This document shows positions 23,652 to 36,806 of a DNA stretch of 64,000 bases, one piece after another (position 1 is the stretch's first letter; each line of letters begins with the position of its first letter). The DNA is from Azadirachta indica (taxonomy: Eukaryota; Streptophyta; Magnoliopsida; Sapindales; Meliaceae), in contig CM040445.1 in NCBI GenBank assembly GCA_022749755.1, positions 9,817,182-9,881,181 of the forward strand. Reading direction: 5' to 3'. Below the pieces are notes generated by a model that ran no database searches, was not told the origin of the DNA, and saw nothing but the letters and a program-made list of their open reading frames with translations. A program made the position numbers and the translations under genes.

Positions 23652-25468
23652 GATGTTAAAGAAAGCACTTAGTAGGAGGCAACCCACTTATATTTGGTAA
23701 TATCTTATCCTTTTTTTTTTTGTTTAACTTCTTTTTTATTTGTCTCATTTTTAATGCTTTCCTAACTTAAATTATATTTTAAACATTGAGGACAATGTTT
23801 AATATAAGTTTGGGGGTGTGTTTTAATGTGTTTTAAAAGATTTTAAGTGTGCTTTAATATTTGTATTTGTTCTGAACTATAGAGTCATAAAAACTAAAAT
23901 TTTTAAAAAGAAATGTTTAAAAAAATTTTGAATATTTTTTTCTCTCTGTTTTGAATATTTGTGATGATTCCTTCATATGAGACTAATATGCAATTTGTAC
24001 ATGACTAATTAAAATTAATGAGATAGTTAGGGAAATCATGATATTATTTTTATTTTATTTTATTTTATTTTAACTAGGTTTCATTGTTTATTCTTTTACT
24101 ACAAATACACTTTATGCAATGATCGATTTGAATCTTGATTTGATGAAATCACATGATTAAAGGATGATGTGCAAGATAATGTAGACTCATAAAACCCTAA
24201 TTGTGAGATTTTAAGCCTTGGAGCTTCTATTCGGAGTGTTTATCACTATTCTATATTTTTTTGTCATTTTTTCTTTCAAATGATCTCATTATACTTTGTT
24301 TTGGTTAATTAACTTGATTATTCATGCTTTGATTGTAACATTGATTATATGATACATGAGAAGTGATTTTAAGCTTTCTTTGAATCGTTTGCATCTTTCT
24401 TGCCTACCTAATATATGTTCTTCCTTAGTAACCATTTTGAGCCTCAATATGTTCCTTTTTTCTTTCTTAAAACCAATAACAATCAAATCCAATAACCAAG
24501 TTTTCAATATCCTTATCTTTATTCTATTCTTTGAGCCATAAATGAGTTGAATAGATAAGTGTTTTATAATAGGTTTGGGGTTGTTATTTCTTGAAGTAGT
24601 GCTTGGTGTTATAATGTTTTATCAATGTGTTACACTAAAAAAAAAGGGAGAAATGCTAAGGTTGATTATGAAAGTGCAATAAAAAAAATGGGGCTACAAA
24701 ATGAAATTTGAGATTGGAAAAAATGAAAAAGGGAAAATAAAAAAAGATATGAATATAAATGAGTGGTTGCAAAATATGAAAGAAAATTGAAAAATGAGAA
24801 TTTGATGATAGGTGCACATATTATTAAGTTCTTATGGCTTTATTTTATCTTTTATCCACCAATTCTTATCTGCACGTTATCCAATAACCTCATTACAACC
24901 CAAAAGAAAAGTTGTGTGTCGATCTTATGTATCATATGATTAGTTTGCATTCATTGTCAGAGAATTAAGTTGTTAGCATTCCATTCATGAGATCAGCATC
25001 ATTACATCAGAAATAGCATATTCTTCATTATGTATGTGAGCTTTGTTTTTTATTAAAAATCTAAGCTTGATGCTTGTTTTACATACAGTTTAGTGATAAC
25101 CTAAATTTCGAGTACATTTTTTTAAGAGTGACCAAATTTTGAGTGCATTTCTTTAAGAATGACCACCTTTGTAAAGTTTGGAGTTAAAACATCAATGCAT
25201 GATATATTATGTTAATGTAAAGGATGACAAGAGAGATGATAATTGATCTATGGCTATCACACACTATACATGAGAATAACTTCTGAAAAATTATTAACAA
25301 TTGGATAAGTCATTGATTGACCCTATATCTTATTGCATTCTTTTGAAGCCATTAACATTTTGAGGAATCATCTCTAGCAAGGAACTTTCACATGTATTTT
25401 GAGTCTTTTATTTTTATTTTTATTTTAGTTTTGTTCGAGGACTAGCAAAGTCTAGGTTTGGGGGAATT
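23652..25468 (+). other. Non-coding 3' region of the Athila-like element
   Basis: No reading frame of note and no env-like ORF was recognised. It starts with AGTAGGAGGCAACCCA shortly after the pol stop, contains a purine run (TTTGGGGGTGTG, about 23812) and ends with the polypurine tract GGTTTGGGGGAATT at the 3' LTR. Confidence 0.6.
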
Positions 25469-26858
25469 TGATAAATTAATATTTGTCCTAATATTTTGTT
25501 ATGTTTATGTCTTTTATTCATGTATTTTATCTTAAAATTTTATTACTTTGAGTTTCTTTTTATTATTTGTAAGAATTTTTGTAGAAAATCCAACAAAAAA
25601 ATAAACCCAAGGTGTTGGAAGGTCGGTATTTGCTAAATATAGTCCGTATTTTCTAGCATAAGTTTGTTCTCAATACTCGTATTTGAGTGATACAAAATAA
25701 TTTGGAAACTAGACATAATGATTTACAACCCTACATTTCAAAAAGAAAGCAAATATTGATGTTTTAAAGGTCAAAATTTCAGTTGGAAAGGAAACAATTA
25801 GAAAACAAACTTTCCTTGATATGTGGGAGTAAATTTTGAATAAGTTGTTAACCAAATGAATAAAAGGGCATGACTTTGGAGGTGCTGCTAGGTTGAGAAT
25901 GAATTGGGGAAGGATTTGATAAATAAGAGAGTTTTCTAAAGAGCAAGTTTTCTATTGAAAGAGAAGGATTGCTGGATTGAAGAAGAGGACATTCTTACTG
26001 GACAGAACTATTATCTTCTTCAAAACTTGGTAGTGAACCTTCAAAAAAGAAAGCTTTCTTTAAGTTTGTTTATTTTCCAAATATTTTTAGAACTTTTGTA
26101 ATTAAATTCATAACTTTGAATTTAAGAATGGAAGTGTAAACATATTTTGAGAGTTTGGCTTTACTATTGAAATGATATTGAATATTTTGTGAAATGTGAT
26201 TAATTACAGGTTGAGATTATTTCTTATTCATTGATATGTATAATTTTGATTATTTGTTGTGGATTTGCTAAATATTATTTGTGATTGAAATTAATTTGAG
26301 AATTAATTAAGGTATTAGAAATATATCTTACCTTAATTAAGCTCTTTTGAACAAGTATTTAAATTGAATCTATTGAGTTGATTTGATTTAAATGGTTAAA
26401 TAATTTCCTTATAACAATATAATTAATTAAGTAGAAGGTTCATGTTAAGGATATATTTAAGTAATTGTAAGTGAGAATTACCATGATTATTGAAATTTTT
26501 TAACTCTAGTAGAAAAACCAATAATCTAAATTATATAATGGTTGTTTAATTCACATAATATTTCACTATCAGATTAAATAATTAGTCAAATCTCATCTAA
26601 TTTCATTGAATTCAATACAATTTCATTATTTTTAAGTTCTTGTAATTTATCTATTTAATCACTTCATTTAAATTAATTTAAAATTATCATTTGATTACAT
26701 TAAAATATTTGCGATTATATGTTTACTTAAATTAGTAATTAATAGAAAACAATAAAAATTTAAACCATTATAATTTTTTGAGAGATTAATTTCAAAATGA
26801 ACTTATTATAAATTATTAATAATTTATACGCTTGCGAGTATTTAAAATTTGTACATCA
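25469..26858 (+). repeat. 3' LTR of the Athila-like element
   Basis: 1390 bp, TGATAAATTAATATTTGTCC...GTACATCA. Its last 534 bp are matched by the truncated 5' LTR. It is preceded by a polypurine tract. Confidence 0.8.
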
Positions 26859-28410
26859 ATTATATTGTATAAATTTAATATTTAACAAGGTACTTATACA
26901 CTTCAGCATATTTTATTTTCACATGAAAAAATTAATAATAGAAGAGGTTTATTATATTGTTGTAGTAACTCGATTTTTTATTTTCTTTTCAAAGAGGTTT
27001 ATTTTAGTTGCCAGAGAAATATCTAACATATCATAAGGACGAATTGTTTGAATTTGCTATTATTGTTAAAGATTCCATTTATGCATGCCACTTGTTCGCA
27101 TATGGTCCATGTTAAGTGGCGGCGTTGTCAGTACAAGTGATAGTGTCATACGTAACCTTAAGCCTTTGTCTTCACCTACAACAAAGAATCCTGCTTTACT
27201 ATCTAATCATTATTTTTGGTTTTAAAAAAGAACAGTAATATTTGTACCTTTAAAATTTAAAACAGTAATTAATTAAGAAATTATTTTTAATTTTAATATT
27301 TTAATTCCTATTATAATTCTATTATGTATTATTAAAATAAAAAATAATTAACTGATTTTTAAACTGTTATAAAATATATATTTTAATTTTAATAATTTTA
27401 AAATTATTCATTTAACTTTTATTGACAACGACATGTTCAAAATAAGTAATTGTTGATATTATTTAATTTCAAATTTATAAATTTTTTTTATTTATATAAT
27501 AATATAATTAATTTCAAAAAATTAGCGATTAAAAAAGATAAATATTTATTTTGAATATTACCTATTTTAAATAAATAATTATTATATTATTATGATTAAA
27601 ATATACATTACACTATATTTTAGAGATTCAAAAATTTTTTTTTTCTATTATTAAAAGGTAAGAAAAATTTTTAAAAAAAAATAAAGGACGGAGATTAAAT
27701 CATTAAAATTGTACAAATTATATCTTCGTTTGTTATTTTGTCAACGATCGGGGATAAAAGTGTTTCTAGTCCTATGAATACAATCTGTCGCTCTGTAAAG
27801 CAGTTGGTATTCGGTGAGAATCAGATCTTTTGCTCTGCAAAGTTGAATTTATGTACAAGAGAACATCCTGTTGTCATTACTCAGCTTTCATTTGGTTTGA
27901 ATTCATTAAATTCCAAACAATGCAATAATTTAATTTGAGCAGATTAAATTTTACATGCAGACTATCTGTCAATGTTGTATTAATTTTATTTTACTTTTGT
28001 TAAGTCACATTTCAACGTACTATAAATTATCTCAAGACAGAAACAATTAAATTATTCGTTCAGCGCCAATACGAAACCATTTCATAAAAATTAACAGAAA
28101 AAAATTTTAAATTTTTTACACAATTTATTATTAAAATTTTAACCTTGCATTTTAAAGTGCGTTACGATAAACATAAGTGAGTTCCATTTGAAAAAAAATG
28201 GTGGCTCAGAATCTGATAACTTTTTTTATGAATACTATTTTTTTTTATTTTTTTATTTTTCACCTTCAGTAAAATTAATAGTTTTCTACTCTCTTACACA
28301 ATTATTGAAACCTTGCATCAAATAAAACATCAGTTCCATCTGAAAAATGGTATATCTAATATGAATACTATTTTTTTTATTTTTTTTTTTTTATTATTAT
28401 ATTTTTACTC
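26859..28410. other. AT-rich intergenic DNA
   Basis: No gene is supported. A slightly less AT-rich patch at 27725-27940 has a 66-codon frame with no recognisable motif and a short internal duplication (GCTCTGTAAAG / GCTCTGCAAAG). Poly-A and poly-T runs occur throughout. Confidence 0.5.
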
Positions 28411-28441
28411 TCTTTATTATTATTATTATTAATTATTATTA

Positions 28442-28477
<36 letters not shown>

Positions 28478-28478
28478 T
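28411..28478. repeat. (TTA)n microsatellite
   Basis: TTATTATTATT runs over about 68 bp with a few interruptions. Confidence 0.9.
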
Positions 28479-28484
28479 TATTTT

Positions 28485-28975
28485 TATTTTCCTCCTCCTC
28501 CTGCCACAAATCCACCATAAGTTCACCATAATTTCTCCACCGTCGATTACTACCCCACCACCACCACGATCATCTATTTTTAATTTTCCTCCTCCTCCTC
28601 CTCCTCCCACAAATCCACCACACCCACAGATCCTCCAGATCCACCACCATTACTCCACCGTCGATTATCACCACAATTATCTATTTTTATTTTCCTCCTC
28701 ATACCACACCCACAAATCCACCAAACCCACCACAACTTCTCCACTGTCGGTCCGTCACGACCACCACCATCAAATCCTCCAAGCCCGGTCAATTACCACC
28801 ACCATCTATTTTTATTTTCCTCCTCCTCCTCCTCCTCCTCCCACAAAACCACCACAACCACAAATCCTCCACGCCCACTAAAACTTCTGCACCGTTGATC
28901 ACAACCACCACACCACCACCTTCATCGAATCCTCCTCAACCGTCGTTACCTCTACCACCATCATCAAATATTTTA
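28485..28975. repeat. (CCT)n-containing minisatellite, about four units of 100-125 bp
   Basis: Each unit starts with CTATTTTTATTTTCCTCC, a (CCT)n run of varying length, then CCACAAATCCACCA and a CCACCGTCGATTA-like block. Units begin at about 28475, 28573, 28680 and 28804. The glycine-rich minus-strand frame at 28580-28792 is a product of the repeat. Confidence 0.75.
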
Positions 28976-29114
28976 CTTTCCCACAACTCCAAACCCACAA
29001 CTTCGATTTCTTGCTGAATCTATTTCAAGTTTGTAATATGCTACGATCGGAGATTATGGCAGATTTGGAAATGGGAGGGGAAGAAACAAAGGTTATGGGG
29101 GCAAAGTAGAAAGC

Positions 29115-29229
29115 GAGAAATTGATTTGGTGAGATAGCGGAGGTGTTGCTGGGAAGAGGGACGGAGGAGGAGAGATTGATTTGGTGAGGTGGTGCAGGCG
29201 TTGCTGGGAAAGAGGGATGGAGGAGGTAC
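29115..29229. repeat. Tandem duplication, two units of about 57 bp
   Basis: GAGATTGATTTGGTGAG...GTTGCTGGGAA...GGAGGAGG occurs twice in direct tandem, in a purine-rich, relatively GC-rich patch that continues the compositional island starting at 28485. Confidence 0.7.
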
Positions 29230-29351
29230 GGCTGGGAAGCATAAAAAGTGCTGTCGGGTTGATTTTGGGGATTGGATTAATTTATTAATTTATTATTTAT
29301 TTTCTTATATTTTTATTTGTAAATAATAAAAAATATATTAGTAAAAAAAAG

Positions 29352-29549
29352 TAAATTTTAATATATTATTAATTTTATTTATATAACTTTATTTATTTAT
29401 TTTGTTAATGTTAAGAGATAAATTTATTCTTAAAAAATTGATTAAACCGTTAAATTTTAATATATTGTTAATTTTATTTATATAACTTAATTTTTTTATT
29501 TTTATAATGTTAAAAAATAAATTTATCCTTAAAAAATTAATTAAAATGT
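29352..29549. repeat. Tandem duplication, two units of about 99 bp
   Basis: TAAATTTTAATATATT(A/G)TTAATTTTATTTATATAACTT and the following AAATTTAT(T/C)CTTAAAAAATT occur twice with an offset of 99 bp. Confidence 0.75.
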
Positions 29550-30009
29550 TAGTCAAACTAATAGGAAGACATAACGGATAATTTTTGAAAGTCCAAAAAG
29601 TATTTGGTTAATTGACAAAAATACAAGGGGCATCGATCATTCTTCTAATAATTAATAAGAAAATCTGATGTGATTTAAAAGTTTTTATTACATATTAGCT
29701 TATCATTTTATTAAAAAAAAATAATTATATTTTATACTTTTATAAACTCTATTTTTATTATGATCATAATATATGTTGTCACATTATTGTACTATTTTTA
29801 TAACTCATAACACTAGCAAATTATTTTATAAACTATAGATCTAAAATTCATTTGAATCATGATAAACATAATATATAAATTTAAATTCATACTTAATAGT
29901 GTTTACAATTAAAAAAATAACTATTGTAATGATAAAATGTGATAAAGATAAATAAAATGTATAAAGTATATTAATAAAATAAATACAATATAATAAAAAG
30001 ATTCGCTAG

Positions 30010-30532
30010 TCCTAAAGTTTATTCTGTTAAACTTATTAATTTTAATAGTTTTAAAAATATTCATTAAAATCTTAATTTATTAAACATGACAATTAATACT
30101 CACATCTAATGGTAGTTAAGAAAATTTATTTTTAAATTTCTAAGTAAAAATAATAATAATGATGAGTGTTATTTGATAACGTATTAATAATTAAATATTT
30201 ATTAATATACTTTAATACAAATATAAATTTATTCACTTTACATTGTATTAACAATTCAATATTAATTACAATTACAAGATAAAATAAAATAATAAAATAA
30301 ATAAATATTACATTATAAATATATTAAAAAATAATATTATTATTTATTTGATTAATATATTTTACATAAATATATTATATTTTGTGAAATTTTAAAATTT
30401 TAAAAGTTATTTTTATTAAATAATTATTACTAAGAAAGGTATAAATTGTTATTTTTTAATAAATTGAGATTTTAATGAATATTTTTAATTTATTAAGATT
30501 AATTAGTCTGATAATTTAAACTTTAAGAAATT
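30010..30532. mobile_element. Foldback/MITE-like element, family F copy 1
   Basis: The left end TAGTCCTAAAGTTTA...TTTTAATAGTTTTAAAAAT is the inverted complement of the right end, which contains ATTTTTAATTTATTAAGATTAATTAGTCTGATAATTTAAACTTTA. Arms are about 90-110 bp and the centre is AT-rich without a reading frame. The same termini occur at 54666/55380 and 57790/61905. Confidence 0.6.
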
Positions 30533-31257
30533 ATAAGTAATTTGCGTTATAAATTGTAACGACAAAGGAGATGAGATTGTAATACAAATTAATATCAATC
30601 ACGTGCGCAAACGGTAATTGTGTCCTTGACACAATGATTTGATTATCAAGTGCATGTCTCTGTACAAGAGCACTTTCGAATCAACATTGCTGCTTGTAAC
30701 AGCGAGAATGATTCACAGTCTTAATTAATATCATTTGTCAAAAAGTTCAATTATAGGTGTTTTTTCGATAACACAATGATAGGTGTTTTTGCTTTTGAGG
30801 AAAAAGCTGGACTATTGTTATTGGACAATATTCACAATTAAAAATTTATTTTCATTATTTTAATAAAATATAAATTTAGAACTAACAAAAATATAATTAA
30901 TAAATATAACTTTAATTTTATCACTAATAATAACTGTAAATGTCCTTATTATAGATATATATGACCAATTTCGTAAAATAAACATATGCATTTGCCTCTT
31001 ACTAACTAACAAAAAAAAAAATGTTTTCACCCTTCTATTAACTAAAGAAACTAACGAAACAGAAGTTAACAATTTGATAGCTTTTTAATATAATACATGG
31101 TTGAGTATTGAAGTGTTACAATCGAATACTTGGTACATTACATTAAAATTACATTAAACTTAGAGTAGTTAAATGGAAATAATTAGAGATGCATTATAAT
31201 GTATATAATTAATTATTCTAAAAATATAGTAATATCTATAAATTATATTAAAAAGAA

Positions 31258-32694
31258 TAATTGACATGTACTCTCCTAAAATTTGGAGGAAGTACAAATA
31301 TCTCTAGGAGTTTAGCACAAACAAATACTCCTAACGTTTGAGTAACAAATAGATACTTTTTTACTTTAATATATGTAACTTGACATGTTAAGTTATTATT
31401 ATTTCCATCCCTAAACTTTAGAAAAATAATAAAGAAAGATTTAATTCTTTGAATTATAATAATTTATGTCTCTCTTATTCATAACATACCAAAAAGTAAA
31501 ACGTTCAAATTAATTTTTCTCAATTTATTATTTAATAAAAAATTTAGGAAAGAAAATACTATTGTCAAAAAACTTCTAACAATAAGTTAGACTAAATTCA
31601 TATACTAAAATATTTCGAACCCTTTTTTATTTTTTTAGTAATAATTTGATATTTTACTTATCAAAAAAATTTAACTGAAACATTTTTAACATTTTATTTT
31701 TATATTCAATAAAATATTTAAAAAATGGGATGACACTGTATTTTCTAAAAAAAACTCATAATTAATATAAATAAGAATATAAATATATATGTTATATTTA
31801 ATAAAAAGATAAAATATATTTAACTGCTAATTTTATTAATATATAATAACAAATTTAATTCACATATTATAATTTATTACTCTAATCTTATTTAAAAAGT
31901 TTATTTTTTAAAAAAATATTTAAAGAAAAGAAGAGAATTATTAGCATTTATGAAATATTTAACAAAAAATAAACTTTTTAAATAAGACAAGAGTAATAAT
32001 TTATAATATATGAATTAAATTTAGTCTCATGTATTAATAGAATTAGTAATTAAATATATTTTATATTCTTATTAAATAATTTAACTTAATTTTAATTAAA
32101 AATATAAAAAATCAAGTTTTAATTATTTTTTATTTTAATAAATATAAAATGTGTATATTTTATATTTTTATTTATATTAATTATGAGTTTCATAATTTTT
32201 CTTAAAAAATATAATGAATGTAATATAATTTTTTAAATAGATATATTATATATAAAAAAAATAAAATGTTAAAAATGTTTCATTTAAATTTTTTTATAAA
32301 TAAATATCAAATTATTAATAAAAAAAGTAAAAAAAAAATAAGGGTCAATAATATTTTAACATATAAGTTGCTTAACTAATCATTAGAATTTTTTTCAACA
32401 ATAATATTTCTTTTTAAGTTTTTTATTAAATAATAAATTGAAAAAATTTTCATTTGAACGATTAGTTCTTAGAATGTTATGAATGATAGAGATTAAATTA
32501 TTATAATTCAAAACATTATATCATGCTTTGTTATTTTTATAAAGTTTAAGGATGAAAATAATAAAAACCTAACAACCGATGGATGTCAAAGTAAAAGATA
32601 CCTGTCTATTTGTCTAAATTTTAGGGTATTTATTTACCTCTAAACTCTAGGGTCTATCTGTCATTTTCTCAATTTTAAGGACTATATGTGAATT
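31258..32694. mobile_element. 1.4-kb foldback element with arms of about 700 bp
   Basis: The left arm (31258 to about 31925) and right arm (about 31955-32694) are reverse complements over nearly their whole length, with point differences and small indels. Matched landmarks: the outer ends (31261 TTGACATGTACTC against the complement of 32680-32693), GAATTATAATAATTTA at 31454 against TAAATTATTATAATTC at 32494, and AAAAAGTTTATTTTTT at 31894 against AAAAAATAAACTTTTT at 31964. The spacer is tens of bp at most. There is no coding capacity. A related interior fragment lies at about 56900-57135. Confidence 0.75.
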
Positions 32695-33449
32695 TTTATT
32701 TAAATATTTATTTATTTTCTTTGTTCTTACTCCCTCATCTCTCTCTCTAATTTTTCTCTCTCTTCTACCTTTCATTTATTAAAAAGGGGGCGAGAAAGTG
32801 GCCATCACCAGACCATCATAGATTCTCATAAATTTGTCTTCTCTATTTGGATGATTTTGTTTTATGATAGATTGAGTTTGACTTGGAGGATTAAATTTTT
32901 ATTTGTTAAAATTAATTTTTATGAATTTCTTTTACATGCTTTCATTGACCCACATTCCACCTCACTTTAAGGATTAATCTTTTATGATTTTTCTGAATTT
33001 TCAAACACCTAAATCCCATATATCCGATGCACAAGTACAAATTAATGAATCTTTCTTTCAAAATTGATGTGAAAGAAAATTGATATCTTAATCTTTTTAC
33101 TTTCCATAATAAGAAATCAAATTAATTAAATTATTTGTGTGAGGATAATTTTACTGAACTATTAAGTTGATTAAATAATTTTAAGAAAATGGAAGAAAAA
33201 AGAGAGAATAAGAGAACGATTATAGAGAATAAAAATATTTTAAAATTTAAAAATTATAAAAATATTTTATTTTTGTGCGCACATTTCGTCTTCTTACAAA
33301 AAAAAATATTAGTAAATGTTAAAAGTTGTCAAAATTCATAAGATAAAACTAAAATTAACCAATTTAATCAAGATTTATCATAAATATGTTAAATTTGAAA
33401 TCAAATATACTTATTAACATATATAATACAGATATTATTATAAATATAA

Positions 33450-33872
33450 AGTGCCCGTTTGGTTTAAGTTTTTCATTGATTAAAAGGGTTTTTTTAATGA
33501 TAAAAATTTTTTTCAAATTTTTTAATGTCGTTTGATTGACAATGAAAAAATTTTTAAAAATTAAAAAAACTATTTTTCTTCTATTAGAAGAAGTCCAAAA
33601 TTTAGGTTTTTAACAGTAGAACTTCTTCAACTTTTTTAAAAGATAAAATTGTTTAAAATACCCTTATTTTATTTTAAAAATTTTACATTATTTCTTTAAA
33701 ATAAAACATTAAAAATTTGTTTATTAAAGTAATTATTCAAATTTTCTCAAAAGTCATTTGTGACAACTAAATAATTAATAAACTTTTGTTAAAAACTCTA
33801 TTCATAAAAGTTTTACGAATAAAAGATTTACTTTAAAAAACTCTATTTGAAAATTTATACCAAACAGACCCA
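33450..33872. mobile_element. hAT-like MITE with 8-bp target duplication
   Basis: A 423-bp element with terminal inverted repeats GTGCCCGTTTGGTTTAA and GGGTCTGTTTGGTATAA (right end, complement). It is flanked by the identical 8-mer AAATATAA at 33442-33449 and 33873-33880. An 8-bp duplication and this TIR style are those of hAT-superfamily MITEs. No coding capacity. A second, end-degraded copy lies at about 36090-36440 in the opposite orientation. Confidence 0.8.
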
Positions 33873-33880
33873 AAATATAA

Positions 33881-36089
33881 TTTTATAATTTAAATGCTTT
33901 TGTTATCATTTTAGCTTTTCTAGTCCATAGTTGAAATTGTAATTTTAGGTCTGTTTTGGAGTATCAGATAAAAAACACTTATCTTCTATAGTGCTTATGT
34001 ATTTTAGTGTTTTTTGAGAAAAAAATCATTAAAATGTCCAGTGTACTAGTGAAAAACTATAAGTGCTATTTTAATTACTATATAATTATGTGTTAGTTAA
34101 AAATTACTCATAATGATAATTAAATTTAATAAATACTTTTAAAATAAATATCCAAATATTAATAAATATCTATATTTCTTAAATTTAGTATTTATTGTAA
34201 AGTGTAATTTCTGTTCAATTTGTCTTGAAAAGGAGTAAATTGCATATAAATCCTTTTGTTTATATATTTTAAAATTATTCTTAAAAGTATGTGTATTTAC
34301 TATAATTGGTTGTGAATTATCATCAGCCATACAATATCATCAGCAATGTAATGTCCTTTATATATTACAAAATAATTATATAATATTGTTTTCAAATTAC
34401 ATGAAACCCTGTACAATATATAACTATACGTATTTGTAATCCATTAAAATTTTTGTAAATTTTTAATGTATTTTAAATATCAAATTTTTTTTTAAAAAAA
34501 TCTTTTAAATTTATTAAAAAAATCTTTTAAATTTATTAAAAAACTATGGCTTTTAAATGTAAGAATATTTTATTTTATAAAATTTAGTTTAGAGTGATAT
34601 ATCAAAAAAATATATAAGAAAAAATTGTTTTCCTTTCTTGTGAAGGGTATTTATGATATTTCTCATTTCAACTTCAAGGGATATATTTGAGTAAAAGAAA
34701 ATGAAAAAGGTATAGTTTGTATGGAGATTAATTTGGGTAAAGGAAAATGAACAGGGGATATATGTAGTATTCATAAATTTTTAGAGAATATTTAAATTAA
34801 ATATCCACTTACATAATGTTAATTAATATGACGAAATTGGCAACTAGCTCTTCATAATAAACAAGATCGTTAAGCATGAAATTTAATTTACATATTGAAT
34901 TTTATCTAATTTTACAATTTAGGCAAAATTTTATGCACTGATTTTGTTTTTGTTACTCGTTTGTTAGTGCTAATTAGCACCATATAAGCATTAAATTAAG
35001 AAATATAAATACTTATATATATATGTATGTTGGCTATTTGTTTTAAATATATTTATCAAATATAATTAGTACTAAAAGTGATTTTTAATTAGAAGATAAA
35101 TATATACTAATTAACTAACATGCACTTTAAATGCTTTACAGGTTACACTACACATTTTAATAATATGACACATGAGCTCATTTTTATGATATGATTAACC
35201 ATTTAAATAATTATTTTATTTTAACATATTTATAATTTAATATACTTTTTTTATATTTTTTATATTTTAAAAATATTTAATTATATTTTTAATCTTTTAA
35301 AAATATTTAATTTTATTTAAAATAAAATTTATTAATATTCGATAAATAATATTATAAATATTTTAAAATATATATCAAAATATCTTAAATATTTGACACG
35401 ATTATTATTAAATAGGTAATATAATTATTAAATAAGCCGGATTAAAATTTTAATTATTAATATAATTATTAAATAAATCGAATTTGAGTTAATTTAAAAT
35501 ATATTATATTTTCATTTTATGTTATGTAAACACGATACTCTGAACTGAATTTCTACCCTAGCAAAAACATTAATCCTACCTCCATATATTATATATGTCA
35601 CTCTCGCCGTAGTCAATTCCTATGGCCCATAAGGTTTCACACAGTATGCAGTTACGGCTGAGGAAAAGAACATCATAAACAGAATTTGGGACCCAACCAA
35701 TCTGGTCATACAGGGTACGGCAACATTTTTGGTGTGGTGAATGACATAATAATAAATTGAAGCAACCGAAAAGAAGAGTGCGTGGCTGGTAATTAATATA
35801 TAAATGGCAATCTTATCCTGTGGGTCAGTAATTTGTCTACAACTGATAATTTTCTCATTTATTCATCATAGTTCCATTGAAATTGTTTGTACCCATCACC
35901 TAAGTGTCATCTCTCACTCTTTCTTTCTTCTCTTTCTCCTCTTTTTTAATTTATTCCGATTTTTTTTAATATATAAACATCTCCTTCAGACAATATAATT
36001 AACTTACGTTAAACAAATCAACTCAAATTTGGCTTGTTTAGTTATTCTAATAAATTGATTAAGGGTTGATCTAACATAATTTTTTAAAT
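33881..36089. other. AT-rich intergenic DNA without recognised gene
   Basis: It contains only short frames and AT-rich sequence. A half-site resembling a hAT-type terminus (AGGTCTGTTTTGGAGTATC, about 33947) may be a second MITE remnant. A less AT-rich patch lies at 35600-35780 without recognisable features. Confidence 0.5.
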
Positions 36090-36440
36090 ATAACTTCTTG
36101 AAACAGACTTTTTATAAATAAAAATTTTAATAAAAATTTATTAATTATTTAGTTGTTATAAATAACTTTTAAAAAATAATTATTTTAATAAATAAGTTTT
36201 TAAAATTACATTTTAAGAAAATAATATAAAATCTTTAAAATAAAATAGGAAAATTTTAAAAAAAATTAATTTTTAAAAAAAAACTTAAAAATTTATACTA
36301 CCTAAATTTTGGTTCTTATATAAAAGAAAAACGGTGTTTCTAATTCTTGGAAAACCTTTCTTTAATGTCAATCAAACATCATCCGAGAAATTGAAAAGGA
36401 TTTTTAAGATCAAAAGCCTTTTGTTTAATAAAAAAATCAA
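36090..36440. mobile_element. Second copy of the hAT-like MITE family, inverted and degraded
   Basis: Shares TTATTAATTATTTAGTTGT, ACCTAAATTTTGG and ATTGTCAATCAAAC-like blocks, in the same order, with the reverse complement of 33450-33872. Termini are not preserved well enough to see a target duplication. Confidence 0.6.
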
Positions 36441-36798
36441 AACAATTATACAATTTCATATACAGAGAAAGCATCGATTATCCTTTTTTTGTATAAATTT
36501 TTATATCATTTATAAGCTATTAGATTTAATTATATTTAACGGTTAAAATTAAACTTAATCATATAATTGATGGATAATTAATGCACCACAACTAATACAT
36601 AGTTTAAGTTCAATTTTAACTAGTAAATGTATTTATATCTAATCGGTCTACTAATCATATAAAAAATTATATAAAAAAAAGTTTTTGATCCATCCCAGAT
36701 ATATATATATAATTTTGTACAATTAATTTATGTATAGTATTATTCCATCAAAACGAACCACATTAATTTATTTTTATATTAAATTTAAATTATTTCTA

Positions 36799-36806
36799 GC
36801 ATATGC
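36799..36806. promoter_or_regulatory. Candidate P1BS (PHR1-binding) site upstream of the SPX-MFS gene
   Basis: GCATATGC fits the palindromic consensus GNATATNC bound by PHR1-type MYB factors, which mediate phosphate-starvation responses. It lies about 0.5 kb upstream of the (CT)n tract in the probable 5' leader. A single 8-mer in AT-rich DNA can occur by chance, so this is a candidate only. Confidence 0.35.

Larger units (their letters stand above)
11828..26858 (+). mobile_element. Athila-like Ty3/gypsy retrotransposon, interrupted by copy 2
   Basis: Layout: truncated 5' LTR (11828-12365), PBS (12372 on, TGGCGCCGTTGTCGGGGA), gag (12551-13337 and 19150-19860), pol (about 19870-23651), a long non-coding 3' region (23652-25468), a polypurine tract (GGTTTGGGGGAA, about 25456) and a 1390-bp 3' LTR (25469-26858). 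About 9.2 kb belongs to the element; 13338-19144 is a later insertion. Protease (DLGANINLMP), RT and the RT-RNase H spacing resemble the Athila/Tat lineage. Pol has several stops and frameshifts. The 5' LTR lacks its first roughly 856 bp. Confidence 0.85.

Noticed and set aside
23652..25468. Possible env-like gene in the 3' region of the Athila-like element
   Set aside because: Some Athila elements carry an extra ORF here, but no frame of useful length or transmembrane pattern is present.
27738..27938. 66-codon frame in a less AT-rich patch
   Set aside because: No recognisable motif, no splice or promoter context, and a frame of this length is expected by chance.
28580..28792. Glycine/tryptophan-rich 70-codon frame on the minus strand
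   Set aside because: Produced by the (CCT)n minisatellite; its composition follows the repeat unit.
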